Shown here: positions 24,911-33,682 of the stretch, piece by piece
How positions within the stretch are numbered: position 1 is the first letter of the stretch
Layout: every line of letters starts with the position of its first letter
Assembly: GCF_000420845.1 (NCBI RefSeq)
Contig: NZ_ATVS01000029.1
Coordinates: 1-45,846 of the forward strand
DNA length: 45,846 nt
Direction: 5' to 3'
Source: Butyrivibrio sp. AE3009
GTDB taxonomy: Bacteria; Bacillota; Clostridia; Lachnospirales; Lachnospiraceae
Translations under genes and position numbers: made by a program
The notes under the pieces: generated by a model
What the model was told of the DNA's origin: nothing
The model's input: the letters and a program-made list of their open reading frames with translations, nothing else
The model's database searches: none

Positions 24911-27019
24911 TTAGTGTATTTCATTGCCTCCGAAATCAAGTTCGTTCTCAGCCCAGAATTCATCACTGGATACAGCCTCGAAACTGTTGTAACGAAGGAT
25001 GGCTGCGCCTCTTGCGGGAAGTGTCAGTGTAAGAACTCCCTCCACCACAGAAAATGTTGTGTTAGTGGTGTAATATCCCGCATTATCGGTCTTCATAAGA
25101 ACTGACAGCTTGGCGTTCCTCGGAATTCCAAGGGGCCATACTTCGATCTCCTTGGTCTCCATGAAATCGTTGTTGTTGATAGCCACAACCGTTGCCGCAG
25201 TCCTGTTGAATCTTCCGTAGGCAATAAAGTTATAATCTGCAAGAAGCTCTCTCACAGAGCCCGTCTTAAGCTCAGGGCAGGTCTTGTGAATGTTTATTAT
25301 CTCCTTATGGAAATCAATGAGGGCCTTGTCCTCATGGCCCCAGGGATATGTTCTTCTGTTATCGGGGTCGGTGAAGCCGCATACACCAGCCTCGTCGCCG
25401 TAGTAAATAGTGGGCGCTCCCGGCCAGGTCATCTGCATAACAACAGCTTCTCTCAGCACCGACTTCTTGATGCCTGTATTGGCTGAGGCTGCCATAAGAG
25501 TCTCCGTCCTTCCCACCTTCTGGCTGGTCCTTGTAAGGAATCTGGAATGGTCATGGTTGGACAGCTCATTCATAGCGCAGTACAGAGAAGAGGTTGTGAA
25601 GTTCTCACCTCCGGCATACAGCAGTGTGTCAAAAAACTGTCTCGCATTACCCACTCTGTAGGGCTGGAATTCATCACTGTGCTTCTCCATTCCTGTAAGG
25701 AACCAGCTGACAGGTTCCATAAAGGCGTCATAGTTCATGACAGTATCCCACTGATCACCCATGAGCCAGTCCTTGGCAGGTCCGTAGTGCTCTGCAAGGA
25801 TCAGTGCCTCAGGATTGGCACTTAATACCTCCTGTCTGAATCGTCTCCAGAAATGATGGTTGTATTCCGCAGAATGTCCCAAATCCGCTGCGACGTCGAG
25901 TCTCCAGCCGTCTGCGTTAAATGGCGGTGACACCCATTTTCTTCCAATCTCAAGAATGTACTCCTCCAGGTCGGAGGAGCCCTCATAATTAAGCTTGGGC
26001 AGGGTATCATAGCCCCACCATCCGTCGTAATTTCCGTTGTAAGGCCAGTTGCCTCCGTTAAAGGCAAAATAGTCATGATAGGGGCTGTCCTTTGCTACAA
26101 AGGCACCCTTTTCGTACTCACCGGACTTTTCGTAGATTCTCTCTCTGTCCAGCCACTTGTTAAAGGAACCGCAGTGATTAAAGACACCGTCAAGGATTAC
26201 CCTGATGCCTCTTTTGTGAGCCTCTTTGACCACCTCTGCAAAGAGCATATCGCTCTCGGTGAGATTGGTCTTATCCGTCACTCTGCTGATGTATTTGCTG
26301 GCCTGGCTGTTGTCGTACTGACCCTCCGCAAGAACCTTACCGGTATCCTTCACGATCCTGCCAAAGTGGGGATCGATGTGGTCGTAGTCCTGAATATCGT
26401 ATTTATGGGATGAAGGGGATACGAACAAGGGGTTAAAATAGATAACCTCAATGCCCAGGTCCCTGAGATAATCAAGCTTATCAAGAACTCCCTGAAGATC
26501 TCCCCCGTAGAAATTGCAAAAATCAAAGCTGGTGGCAGGATATGCATCCCAGTCCGCGATATGATGGCTGTAGCCGCCGTTGTAGGCATACTCCCTGTCC
26601 ACCACGTCATTGGAAGGATCTCCGTTACAGAACCTGTCCACAAATATCTGGTACATTACAGCGCCCTTGGCCCAGTTAGGGGTTGCGAAATCAGGAAGAA
26701 CCCTGAACTTCATGCTCTCCATGGGCTCATTGCAACACCCTCTTTTATCGTAGGCAAAAAAGCTTCCGTCCTTGCCTCTGATCTCAAAATAATAGGTAAA
26801 AGGTCCTGTTCCGGTCTTGGCTCTGGTCTCGAAGTAATCAAATTCCCCCTCAGTTTCCGACAGCTTAAGGGGATGTCTTTCGTTATTCCAGATAAGCTCT
26901 ATACTCTCAGCCTCGCCGCTTCCGCATCTGAAGCGCACCAGTGTAACTCTGTTTGAATCCGGTTCCGCAGGTCTTAAGTAGTCCAGCGTCATGTCGTGGA
27001 AAAAAGCTTTAGTGTTCAT
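24911..27019 (-). CDS. GH13 alpha-glycosidase (neopullulanase/cyclomaltodextrinase type)
   Basis: The product is 702 residues. The first 120 or so residues are a beta-sandwich of the CBM34 type, which in this subgroup also drives dimer formation. The barrel holds the four GH13 blocks: GVFNHCGSF, DGWRLDVAADLG with nucleophile D375, ILAEHYG with acid/base E410, and SNHDHSRFL with D490. There is no signal peptide, so it should act in the cytoplasm on imported maltodextrins. It has GAGGATTTT before the ATG. No transporter for maltodextrins is adjacent. Confidence 0.92.
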   Translation of the reverse strand: MNTKAFFHDMTLDYLRPAEPDSNRVTLVRFRCGSGEAESIELIWNNERHPLKLSETEGEFDYFETRAKTGTGPFTYYFEIRGKDGSFFAYDKRGCCNEPMESMKFRVLPDFATPNWAKGAVMYQIFVDRFCNGDPSNDVVDREYAYNGGYSHHIADWDAYPATSFDFCNFYGGDLQGVLDKLDYLRDLGIEVIYFNPLFVSPSSHKYDIQDYDHIDPHFGRIVKDTGKVLAEGQYDNSQASKYISRVTDKTNLTESDMLFAEVVKEAHKRGIRVILDGVFNHCGSFNKWLDRERIYEKSGEYEKGAFVAKDSPYHDYFAFNGGNWPYNGNYDGWWGYDTLPKLNYEGSSDLEEYILEIGRKWVSPPFNADGWRLDVAADLGHSAEYNHHFWRRFRQEVLSANPEALILAEHYGPAKDWLMGDQWDTVMNYDAFMEPVSWFLTGMEKHSDEFQPYRVGNARQFFDTLLYAGGENFTTSSLYCAMNELSNHDHSRFLTRTSQKVGRTETLMAASANTGIKKSVLREAVVMQMTWPGAPTIYYGDEAGVCGFTDPDNRRTYPWGHEDKALIDFHKEIINIHKTCPELKTGSVRELLADYNFIAYGRFNRTAATVVAINNNDFMETKEIEVWPLGIPRNAKLSVLMKTDNAGYYTTNTTFSVVEGVLTLTLPARGAAILRYNSFEAVSSDEFWAENELDFGGNEIH

Positions 27020-27054
27020 AAAATCCTCTGTACCCCAATTTTTTCGTATAAAGC

Positions 27055-27084
27055 AAAAAAGACAGCGGCAAGCTGTCTTTTTAG
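27055..27084. terminator. Intrinsic terminator between ftsH and the GH13 gene
   Basis: GACAGC (27061-27066) pairs with GCTGTC (27073-27078) and is flanked by A/T runs on both sides, so it reads as a terminator on either strand. On the minus strand it lies about 40 bases before the GH13 start, so it either ends ftsH transcripts or sits in the GH13 leader. Confidence 0.75.
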
Positions 27085-27258
27085 AGAAGGTATTTCTTTC
27101 TTATGGGGTATAGCAAAAAACTATATAATGTATTGGGGGGTTACGCATATTATACTAACACCCACTTACCCATGAGTAAAGACACATACTTCACAAATTT
27201 ACTAAAAACAGCTACTCGTTTTTGTGGATTTTTAACAAGACTTAAACGTTTTCGCCCG
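27085..27258 (-). other. Intergenic region with a candidate promoter for the GH13 gene
   Basis: A consensus TATAAT with TTAG before it (27154-27149 on the minus strand) could be a -10, but no good -35 is present. If used, the terminator at 27055-27084 would lie within the leader. Nothing else is seen. Confidence 0.35.
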
Positions 27259-29118
27259 TCAAATTGCCACTTCAACATCGGTAGTGATAGCATGACCCTC
27301 AAAAAGTGCTTCGAACTCTTCCCTTCCGATCTTCTCTTTTGCTATAAGAAGTTCGGAGCTGGCATGAAGAATATCCTCATACTGAAGGATGATCTCCTTG
27401 GCCTTGGCATAGCACTTGTCAATGATGGTCTTAACCTCCCTGTCTATCTCTCCCGCCATAAGCTCACTGTGCTTCTTGCTGTGAGATATGTCGTAGCCGA
27501 TAAAAACATCTTCCTCATTTTCATCATAGTTGATCACGCCGATATTATCGGACATGCCGTACTTGGTAACCATGTTTCTGGCTTCCTGTGTGGCCTTCCT
27601 GATGTCACTGGAAGCGCCGGTGGTAATGTCTCCGAATATGATCTCCTCTGCAATACGCCCCCCGAGAGAAACCATAATATCCTGGAGCATTCTCCTTTTG
27701 GTAATGAACATCTCATCCTTCTCCGGAAGAGGCATTGTGTAACCTGCTGCCCCAAGGCCTGTAGGGATGATAGATATGGTATGAACAGGTCCCACATCGG
27801 GAAGAACATGGAAGAGGATCGCATGTCCCGTCTCGTGGTAGGCAGTGATCTTCTTCTCCTCATCGGAGATGATCCTGCTGTGCTTCTCTGTTCCTATTCC
27901 AACCTGTATAAAAGCTTTGTTGATATCGTTCTGTGTAATGAATTTCCTGTCTCCGATGGCTGCATTGATGGCCGATTCGTTCAGGAGGTTCTCAAGATCT
28001 GCTCCGGTAAATCCGGCAGTAGTCTGAGCAACCTGTTTAAGGTCAACATCCTCTGCAAGAGGCTTGTTCCTTGCGTGAACCTTGAGGATCTCTTCTCTTC
28101 CGCCAATATCCGGTCTTGAAACGGTAATCTTTCTGTCAAAACGTCCGGGACGAAGAATTGCGGGATCGAGAATATCCACTCTGTTGGTGGCTGCCATGAC
28201 GATGATTCCCTCATTTACGCCAAAGCCGTCCATCTCAACAAGCATCTGGTTCAGGGTCTGCTCCCTCTCGTCGTGTCCGCCGCCCATTCCGGTTCCTCTC
28301 CTTCTGGCAACGGCGTCGATCTCATCGATAAACACGATACAGGGTGCATTCTTCTTGGCATCGGCAAAAAGGTCTCTTACTCTTGAAGCACCTACGCCCA
28401 CGAACATCTCTACGAAATCGGAGCCGGAGATGCTAAAGAAGGGAACTCCCGCTTCACCGGCAACTGCCCTTGCAAGCAGTGTCTTACCTGTTCCGGGAGC
28501 GCCTTCCATCAGAACTCCCTTGGGAATTCTTGCTCCCACCTGGGTAAATTTGCCGGGGTCCTTCAGGAATTCAATTATCTCCGCAAGTTGTTCCTTCTCT
28601 TCCTTAAGACCTGCCACGTCATTTAGCTTGACCTTGTTCTCCTCACCGGTGGACATCTTGGCTCTGCTCTTGCCGAAGTTCATCATCTTGCTGTTGCCGG
28701 AATTGCCCGCCTGTATATTGGTCATCAGATTAAATATGAAGACCATCAGCACAAGTCCCACTATTATGGGAATTATGCCGTTAATCAGTACGTTCTCTGT
28801 AGGTATGTCCTTAACTTCAACGGTGACATTGTTGCTTGTCAGGAACTCCTCCAGCGATACCACATCTGTGGTATAAAAGGTCACATCATCTTTTCCCTCG
28901 GTGAAGCTGACTTTCACAGAGCCTGTAGGCGTCTCAGCATTTGGCATGATCACAACATATTTGACTCTCCCTGCTGTGACATCACTCTCCAATAAGGCTC
29001 TGGAATATGTGGTACTGCCTCCTGCCATAAGACTTGAGCCATATTCCAGTATTACCACAAATACCAGCATGATCAGTGCAAAAATAAAGATGGGACTAAA
29101 ATTTCTTGAACGATTCAA
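27259..29118 (-). CDS. ftsH: ATP-dependent zinc metalloprotease FtsH
   Basis: The product is 619 residues. Two membrane helices flank an extracellular domain of about 80 residues. The AAA domain has Walker A GAPGTGKT at 206-213, Walker [10 protein letters not shown] and the second region of homology [10 protein letters not shown]. The protease motif HETGH is at 428-432. It degrades unassembled membrane proteins and regulators. The start is taken as the TTG at 29118 ([11 protein letters not shown]) because GGGGGG lies 7 bases before it; the TTG five codons earlier has no such site. It starts 18 bp after the hpt stop codon and belongs to the same transcript. Confidence 0.95.
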   Translation of the reverse strand: MNRSRNFSPIFIFALIMLVFVVILEYGSSLMAGGSTTYSRALLESDVTAGRVKYVVIMPNAETPTGSVKVSFTEGKDDVTFYTTDVVSLEEFLTSNNVTVEVKDIPTENVLINGIIPIIVGLVLMVFIFNLMTNIQAGNSGNSKMMNFGKSRAKMSTGEENKVKLNDVAGLKEEKEQLAEIIEFLKDPGKFTQVGARIPKGVLMEGAPGTGKTLLARAVAGEAGVPFFSISGSDFVEMFVGVGASRVRDLFADAKKNAPCIVFIDEIDAVARRRGTGMGGGHDEREQTLNQMLVEMDGFGVNEGIIVMAATNRVDILDPAILRPGRFDRKITVSRPDIGGREEILKVHARNKPLAEDVDLKQVAQTTAGFTGADLENLLNESAINAAIGDRKFITQNDINKAFIQVGIGTEKHSRIISDEEKKITAYHETGHAILFHVLPDVGPVHTISIIPTGLGAAGYTMPLPEKDEMFITKRRMLQDIMVSLGGRIAEEIIFGDITTGASSDIRKATQEARNMVTKYGMSDNIGVINYDENEEDVFIGYDISHSKKHSELMAGEIDREVKTIIDKCYAKAKEIILQYEDILHASSELLIAKEKIGREEFEALFEGHAITTDVEVAI

Positions 29119-29136
29119 CTTCTTTCCCCCCAAAGT

Positions 29137-29661
29137 TTAATTGAATTCGACTACTCCTATATATGGAAGATTTCTGTATCTCTGGTCATAATCAAGACCA
29201 TAACCCACAACGAATTCATCAGGTATCTCAAAACCTGTGTAGTCTACCTTAACGTCAGTAACTCTTCTCTCAGGCTTATCAAGCATTGTGCAGAGCTTGA
29301 TGCTTGCAGGTCCTCTGTCTCCCAGCATCTTGATAAGGTATGACAGTGTTCTTCCTGAGTCTACGATATCCTCAACTATAATAACATCCCTGTCCTTCAA
29401 AGGCTCGTCAAGGTCCTTAACGATCTTGACCACTCCGCTGGATTTGGTTGAGCTGCCGTAGCTTGATGCGGACATGAAGTCCATTGTTACAGGAACAGTG
29501 ATTCTCTTGGCAAGCTCGCACATAAAGAATACACCACCCTTAAGTACGCATACGAGATGAACTGTCTTACCTGCATAATCTCTGCTGATCATCTCTCCAA
29601 GTTCACTGATTCTCTTGTCAACCTCTTCCTCTGTAAGTAGAATTCGAACTGATTCAGCCAT
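29137..29661 (-). CDS. hpt: Hypoxanthine phosphoribosyltransferase
   Basis: The product is 174 residues and salvages hypoxanthine and guanine with PRPP. The PRPP loop VIIVEDIVDSGRTLSYL and the upstream LVCVLKGGVFF are typical. The start at 29661 (MAESVRILLTEEEV) is preferred because GGAGG is 8 bases before it, inside the end of tilS. It overlaps tilS by 8 bp and sits in the conserved tilS-hpt-ftsH order. Confidence 0.95.
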   Translation of the reverse strand: MAESVRILLTEEEVDKRISELGEMISRDYAGKTVHLVCVLKGGVFFMCELAKRITVPVTMDFMSASSYGSSTKSSGVVKIVKDLDEPLKDRDVIIVEDIVDSGRTLSYLIKMLGDRGPASIKLCTMLDKPERRVTDVKVDYTGFEIPDEFVVGYGLDYDQRYRNLPYIGVVEFN

Positions 29662-31114
29662 TGTTATTTCCTCCATTGATTATATTTATAGCCAAAATTC
29701 TTTTGGTTTTTGAGCTGACCTTGTATTTGCTGCCATAGCGGTAACCCGGAACCCAGATGATGCTGTTTCCCTCCGCCAGGATCGGCAAACTGTCTCTCAC
29801 AACTGCCGGAATCTTCTCATCCGTCATGTATTTGGACAATTTCTTACTGTAAAAAGCATCGCCTTTATCGAGAATTATCTCATCCTCAGGCTCTCTTGTC
29901 CTAAAGACAGCTGTTTGTATTCTATCATAATCAAACCACTTCGTATATGAAGCAGTAGGATATGGTGTCTTGCCATTGTACTCTAAAATTTCAATTTCCG
30001 CTACACCCAATCCCGGCAAATTTATGTTAATTTTTTGACTATTTTTATCTTTTAAAAGCGATAGCACGTCAAAACGGGTTTCCACGGATGTTTCACTTTT
30101 TTCGCGCTTCCCGGTATTTTGAACAAACATCCTGAATTCATTATAGTTTCTTTCTGCCAGAATGTCATAGGGAAGATTCAAACACCCTCCTCCGTCTGTT
30201 GTATCCGTAAGCTCAAGAACCGCTTCCACATGGGCTCTTGTAATGTCCTTCCTGGCAGTGACCAGCGCTTCAAAGCACATAAGTATCAGGTACTCTCTGA
30301 TGATACCGGGCTGAAGGCCAAACTCTGTCACATTAAATGACACCTCTTTTCCCCCCGTAATGGTAACGATTCGTGAAAAAAGCTCGCTTGCCTGCCCTCT
30401 GATATACTCATCTGCCCTGGCAAAATCCGTAGCCGCACGGGATAAATGCTCCGCGCCCTCATCATTGATATTTTTTATCAGATATGGCATCACCTCATTG
30501 CGGATTTTGTTTCTGGTGTGAATGCTCTCGGCATTGGTACTGTCGGTGCAGTAACTTATGCCCTTTTCCTGAAGATATTCCTCAATCTCTCTTCTGGTGA
30601 CGCACAGTAGCGGCCTTATCACGTTGTCGCGAACGGGTCTTATGGCGCCGGCTCCTCTTAGACCCGAGCCCCGAAGGAGATTCATCAGCAGAGTCTCCGC
30701 CACATCGTCCTCATGGTGAGCAACGGCGATTACTGCCTTTTTCCCTTCTCCGGCAAGGTCTGTTACCGCCTTATTGAAGGCTTCATATCTTACCTTGCGG
30801 CCTGCCTCCTCCTCTGTCATGTTCCATTTCTTAGACAGCGATGGAATATCTTCCTGAACCGAGATGAAGCGGATCCCCCGCTCCTTGCAGTAATTCCCGG
30901 CAAATACCTCGTCCTCTGCCGCATCCTGCCTGATACCGTGGTTGATATGAACTGCCACGGGCTCTACTCCAAGAAGTCTTCTAAGCTCATACAGAACCGT
31001 CATCAGGGCCGTTGAGTCTGCTCCGCCGGAAAAGCCCACCACTACAGCGTCTGCCTGTTCCAGCATCCGCTCTTTCTTTATGAAGTTATAAACTTTGTTC
31101 TCAAATCCGTTCAT
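29654..31114 (-). CDS. tilS: tRNA(Ile)-lysidine synthase
   Basis: The product is 486 residues. It converts C34 of the CAU tRNA-Ile to lysidine so that it reads AUA. The PP-loop motif GFSGGADST lies near the N-terminus, followed by VHINHGIRQDAAEDE and AVAHHEDDVAETLLMNLLRG. The C-terminal TilS domain is present (SKLMTDEKIP-like SKYMTDEKIPAVVRDSLPIL). The start at 31114 is chosen because the frame's first ATG (31141) falls at the end of the T-run of a terminator; the ribosome binding site is weak in both cases. Confidence 0.93.
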   Translation of the reverse strand: MNGFENKVYNFIKKERMLEQADAVVVGFSGGADSTALMTVLYELRRLLGVEPVAVHINHGIRQDAAEDEVFAGNYCKERGIRFISVQEDIPSLSKKWNMTEEEAGRKVRYEAFNKAVTDLAGEGKKAVIAVAHHEDDVAETLLMNLLRGSGLRGAGAIRPVRDNVIRPLLCVTRREIEEYLQEKGISYCTDSTNAESIHTRNKIRNEVMPYLIKNINDEGAEHLSRAATDFARADEYIRGQASELFSRIVTITGGKEVSFNVTEFGLQPGIIREYLILMCFEALVTARKDITRAHVEAVLELTDTTDGGGCLNLPYDILAERNYNEFRMFVQNTGKREKSETSVETRFDVLSLLKDKNSQKININLPGLGVAEIEILEYNGKTPYPTASYTKWFDYDRIQTAVFRTREPEDEIILDKGDAFYSKKLSKYMTDEKIPAVVRDSLPILAEGNSIIWVPGYRYGSKYKVSSKTKRILAINIINGGNNNG

Positions 31115-31143
31115 TCTCTTTTGCGGCGGGACGTGCCTCATTC

Positions 31144-31189
31144 AAAAAACTAAGCGCAGACAGATACGTCCCCGTACATTGTCTGCGCT
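31144..31189 (-). terminator. Intrinsic terminator between divIC and tilS
   Basis: On the minus strand AGCGCAGACA (31189-31180) pairs with TGTCTGCGCT (31162-31153), followed by TAGTTTTTT. It lies 13 bp after the divIC stop codon and splits the conserved cluster into two transcripts, or acts as a partial terminator. Confidence 0.8.
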
Positions 31190-31202
31190 ATGATTTGTAA
31201 TA

Positions 31203-31514
31203 TCAGTTGCCGGTGTTCTTGAAGATAATCTCACCGGGATAGACTAATCCAAGCTTTTCCTTAGCTGTGTCCTCTATGTATTTACGTGTGTGCGTGTATC
31301 TCTCGAACTCGGCGATATCCTCGCTCCTGGCCTGCTCTTCCTCGATCTGCTGCTGAAGAAGTGCTTCCTTCTCCTGAAGTTCATTGGCCTTCTGCTTAAG
31401 ACCGTATCCCTTGATGGATACTGCAACTACCAGGAAAAGAACTACTGTTGTGGTCAGGATGATGCCTGCCTTATTCTGAAAGCCACGCCTCTTATAACGT
31501 GCTCTGCGTGCCAT
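31203..31514 (-). CDS. divIC: Septum formation initiator, DivIC/FtsB family
   Basis: The product is 103 residues with the family layout: a short basic cytoplasmic start (MARRARYKRRGF), one membrane helix (GIILTTTVVLFLVVAVSI), an extracytoplasmic coiled coil (about 40-75) and a small C-terminal segment (YIEDTAKEKLGLVYPGEIIF). Start 31514 (ATG) is chosen over the upstream GTG because GGGG lies 8 bases before it. It bridges FtsL and FtsQ/DivIB in the divisome. Confidence 0.88.
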   Translation of the reverse strand: MARRARYKRRGFQNKAGIILTTTVVLFLVVAVSIKGYGLKQKANELQEKEALLQQQIEEEQARSEDIAEFERYTHTRKYIEDTAKEKLGLVYPGEIIFKNTGN

Positions 31515-31585
31515 TTTGTACCCCACAATATATAGATTTTCTCATAAAACCTCTAAATACATTGTAATACGCTATATTGACCACG

Positions 31586-31825
31586 TCAAATATACTTATA
31601 AAGATTAGTCACGTCCTCTTTGTGTATTGTCTCCTGAACATCCAGGACTTCCACGCTAACATCCTTGTTGCCAAAGCCGATGGTGATCTTATCTCCCACC
31701 TTAACCTCGGCAGAAGCCTTGGCGGGGCGGCCGTTGATGGTGACACGTCCTGCATCGCAGGCTTCGTTGGCCACGGTGCGTCTCTTGATAAGTCTTGTTA
31801 CCTTTAAATATTTGTCTAATCTCAT
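31586..31825 (-). CDS. rlbP: S4-domain RNA-binding protein RlbP (YabO-like)
   Basis: The product is 79 residues: MRLDKYLKVTRLIKRRTVAN, then GRVTINGRPAKASAEVKVGD. This is a complete S4 domain that binds ribosomal RNA, related to YabO and Hsp15. The frame opens six codons earlier (31843), but homologues begin at MRLDK, so 31825 is preferred; a GGAG lies 12 bases before it. It heads the yabO-divIC part of the cluster; yabP and yabQ, which lie between them in sporulating relatives, are missing. Confidence 0.85.
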   Translation of the reverse strand: MRLDKYLKVTRLIKRRTVANEACDAGRVTINGRPAKASAEVKVGDKITIGFGNKDVSVEVLDVQETIHKEDVTNLYKYI

Positions 31826-31882
31826 GTTGCTGTAATTCTCCATTCTGTCTGTAAATATTTGTGCCGGGGCACATTAATAAGG

Positions 31883-33661
31883 CTATTCGCCGCCGGAAGC
31901 GGTGCTTGCTGCATCGTCGGCGCCATCGCTGCCTCCTGCGCCTGTGCCTCCGGAGCCGGCACCCTCCGAGCCGCCGGTATCCTTGGTGCCTCCGTTCGAA
32001 GCTTCGCCCCCGGAGTCACCCCCGGAGCCATCGGAGCCGGCGCCCGTGCCGGTGCTCTCGCCCGATGCAGCTTCGCCATAGCCGCTTCTTCCGGTTCCGC
32101 TATCGCCGGAGGCTGCGCCTCCCGCATCCTCTGAGGAAGCGGAGCTGGCAGCGCTGCTGCCCTCAGAGGAACCCTCGGAGGAGCCCTCCGAGCTCTTTCC
32201 CTCGGACGGATCATCCGTTTTGATCTTCACAAGCTCAGGGAATCTGTAGGTGTCATTCTCTTCCTCGGCATCTATGTTAACCCTGTAGCTCTTGGTCTGA
32301 TAACCCTCTTTTTTAAGAATGATCTCGTGATTTCCGCACACCTTGTTAAAGCTGGTGGGGATTATCCCGATATAATTGCCGTCCAGATACAGCTCTGCGC
32401 CGTAGGGCTCATCCACATATACCTTGTAGCCCTCGATAAGATCTCCGTCCTTTTTCTTTTTCTTCCTGTCGGAGTCATTGGCGCTGACATCCTTAGAGGA
32501 TGCGCTGCTGGCGGCGCTGGAAGCCTTCTTGGCTGAACTTCCGTTGTCTTTACTCTTTTTCTCCGAAGACTTGTCCGTCTTGGATTTGTACTTGGAAGCA
32601 TCTTCGGAATCATCCTCGTCGGAACTTGCATCCGAAGCCGCAGCATCTTTTTCCAGTTCTATCTGAATGACCGACTTAGGTGTTCCCACCTTGAGATACT
32701 TGGTCTGAGTCTCGTATCCGTCAGCCATTACCTTAAGATTATGATATCCGTACTGAATGGTCACAGGGGTGCCCGTCAGAACCTTTTTGCCATCAACGAA
32801 GACCTCTGCCTCCTCAGGCTTGATCTCGAAGGTCACAAGGCCTTCCTTGGGCCTCGATATAACAACATTGCCCGTATCAACCACAGTCTCCTGATTCCTT
32901 GAGATACTGACATTCTGCTGATAATTGGCCCCGTTACCCAGGATCTGCAGCTTGTAATCACCCTCCGGCGCACTCAGCAGCATGTTGGGCGAGATCTTGT
33001 GAATAACCTCGTTGTCCAGCTCGATCCAGGCTCCCACCAGACTCCTGTCCTCCACCGTATCAGAGGAAAGGCTCACATAGCCGTGACCGCCGGTGACGAT
33101 GACGCTGTAGACATCTTTGCCGATGCCCCTTGCAGTGATCGTATCCGTTGAAAGAACATCCTCAGGCAGCGCCAGATCTCCGTCTGCCATGACCAGAGTC
33201 CTCACATCAAGCTTGTACACATCCTTCTTGATCTTGGCTGTGCCATCACCCCTGGACAGCTCATGATCTCTGGTGTTCTCAATAGTCCAAACCTTGTCAG
33301 ACATGTTCAGCGTCGTGATCTTCTTGGTGCTCTTAAGGAAAGTCACATCCACCACTTCCCCTATATTAAGAAGCGCCGGAGACAACGGCCCGCCGTATTT
33401 ATCGTACATCATGCTGGTGTTGTCATAGTTCAAAGTATAGGTTCTTCCCGTGGAATGGTTCCTGAACCTGATGGTCCGCCCCTCCAGGTCAATATCCCTG
33501 ATGGCCGCTGTATCTGCGGAGTCGTACTTACCAACCAGCGAAATGTTCACTTTCTCACTACTCTGAGCGCTGACAGCCTCGCTGCCTATTCCTGACAAAA
33601 CAAAGGCAGCCATCAGAATCAAAGCCGTTATCGTCCTTTCGATCTTACCGCTCTTTCTCAT
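31883..33661 (-). CDS. Membrane-anchored or secreted PEGA-domain protein with Ser/Gly-rich tail
   Basis: The product is 592 residues. The N-terminus has a basic stretch and a hydrophobic segment (ITALILMAAFVLSGIGSEAV), a signal peptide or anchor. A beta-rich part follows to about 265. The first PEGA domain is at about 275-340 (VFVDGKKVLTGTPVTIQYG, then VMADGYETQTK) and the second at about 415-475 (ELYLDGNYIGIIPTSF, then LKKEGYQTKSYRV). They are separated by a Lys/Ser-rich linker. The last 110 residues are Ser, Gly, Glu and Asp repeats (GSSEGSS units), coded by GC-rich DNA. PEGA domains are found on surface-layer-associated proteins; the role here is unknown. Confidence 0.8.
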   Translation of the reverse strand: MRKSGKIERTITALILMAAFVLSGIGSEAVSAQSSEKVNISLVGKYDSADTAAIRDIDLEGRTIRFRNHSTGRTYTLNYDNTSMMYDKYGGPLSPALLNIGEVVDVTFLKSTKKITTLNMSDKVWTIENTRDHELSRGDGTAKIKKDVYKLDVRTLVMADGDLALPEDVLSTDTITARGIGKDVYSVIVTGGHGYVSLSSDTVEDRSLVGAWIELDNEVIHKISPNMLLSAPEGDYKLQILGNGANYQQNVSISRNQETVVDTGNVVISRPKEGLVTFEIKPEEAEVFVDGKKVLTGTPVTIQYGYHNLKVMADGYETQTKYLKVGTPKSVIQIELEKDAAASDASSDEDDSEDASKYKSKTDKSSEKKSKDNGSSAKKASSAASSASSKDVSANDSDRKKKKKDGDLIEGYKVYVDEPYGAELYLDGNYIGIIPTSFNKVCGNHEIILKKEGYQTKSYRVNIDAEEENDTYRFPELVKIKTDDPSEGKSSEGSSEGSSEGSSAASSASSEDAGGAASGDSGTGRSGYGEAASGESTGTGAGSDGSGGDSGGEASNGGTKDTGGSEGAGSGGTGAGGSDGADDAASTASGGE

Positions 33662-33682
33662 AATTACCCCTCATAGTGCAGC

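Noticed and set aside
27103..28119. 338-codon plus-strand frame with an ATG near 27103
   Set aside because: Most of it is antisense to ftsH, and the part outside ftsH shows no coding character.
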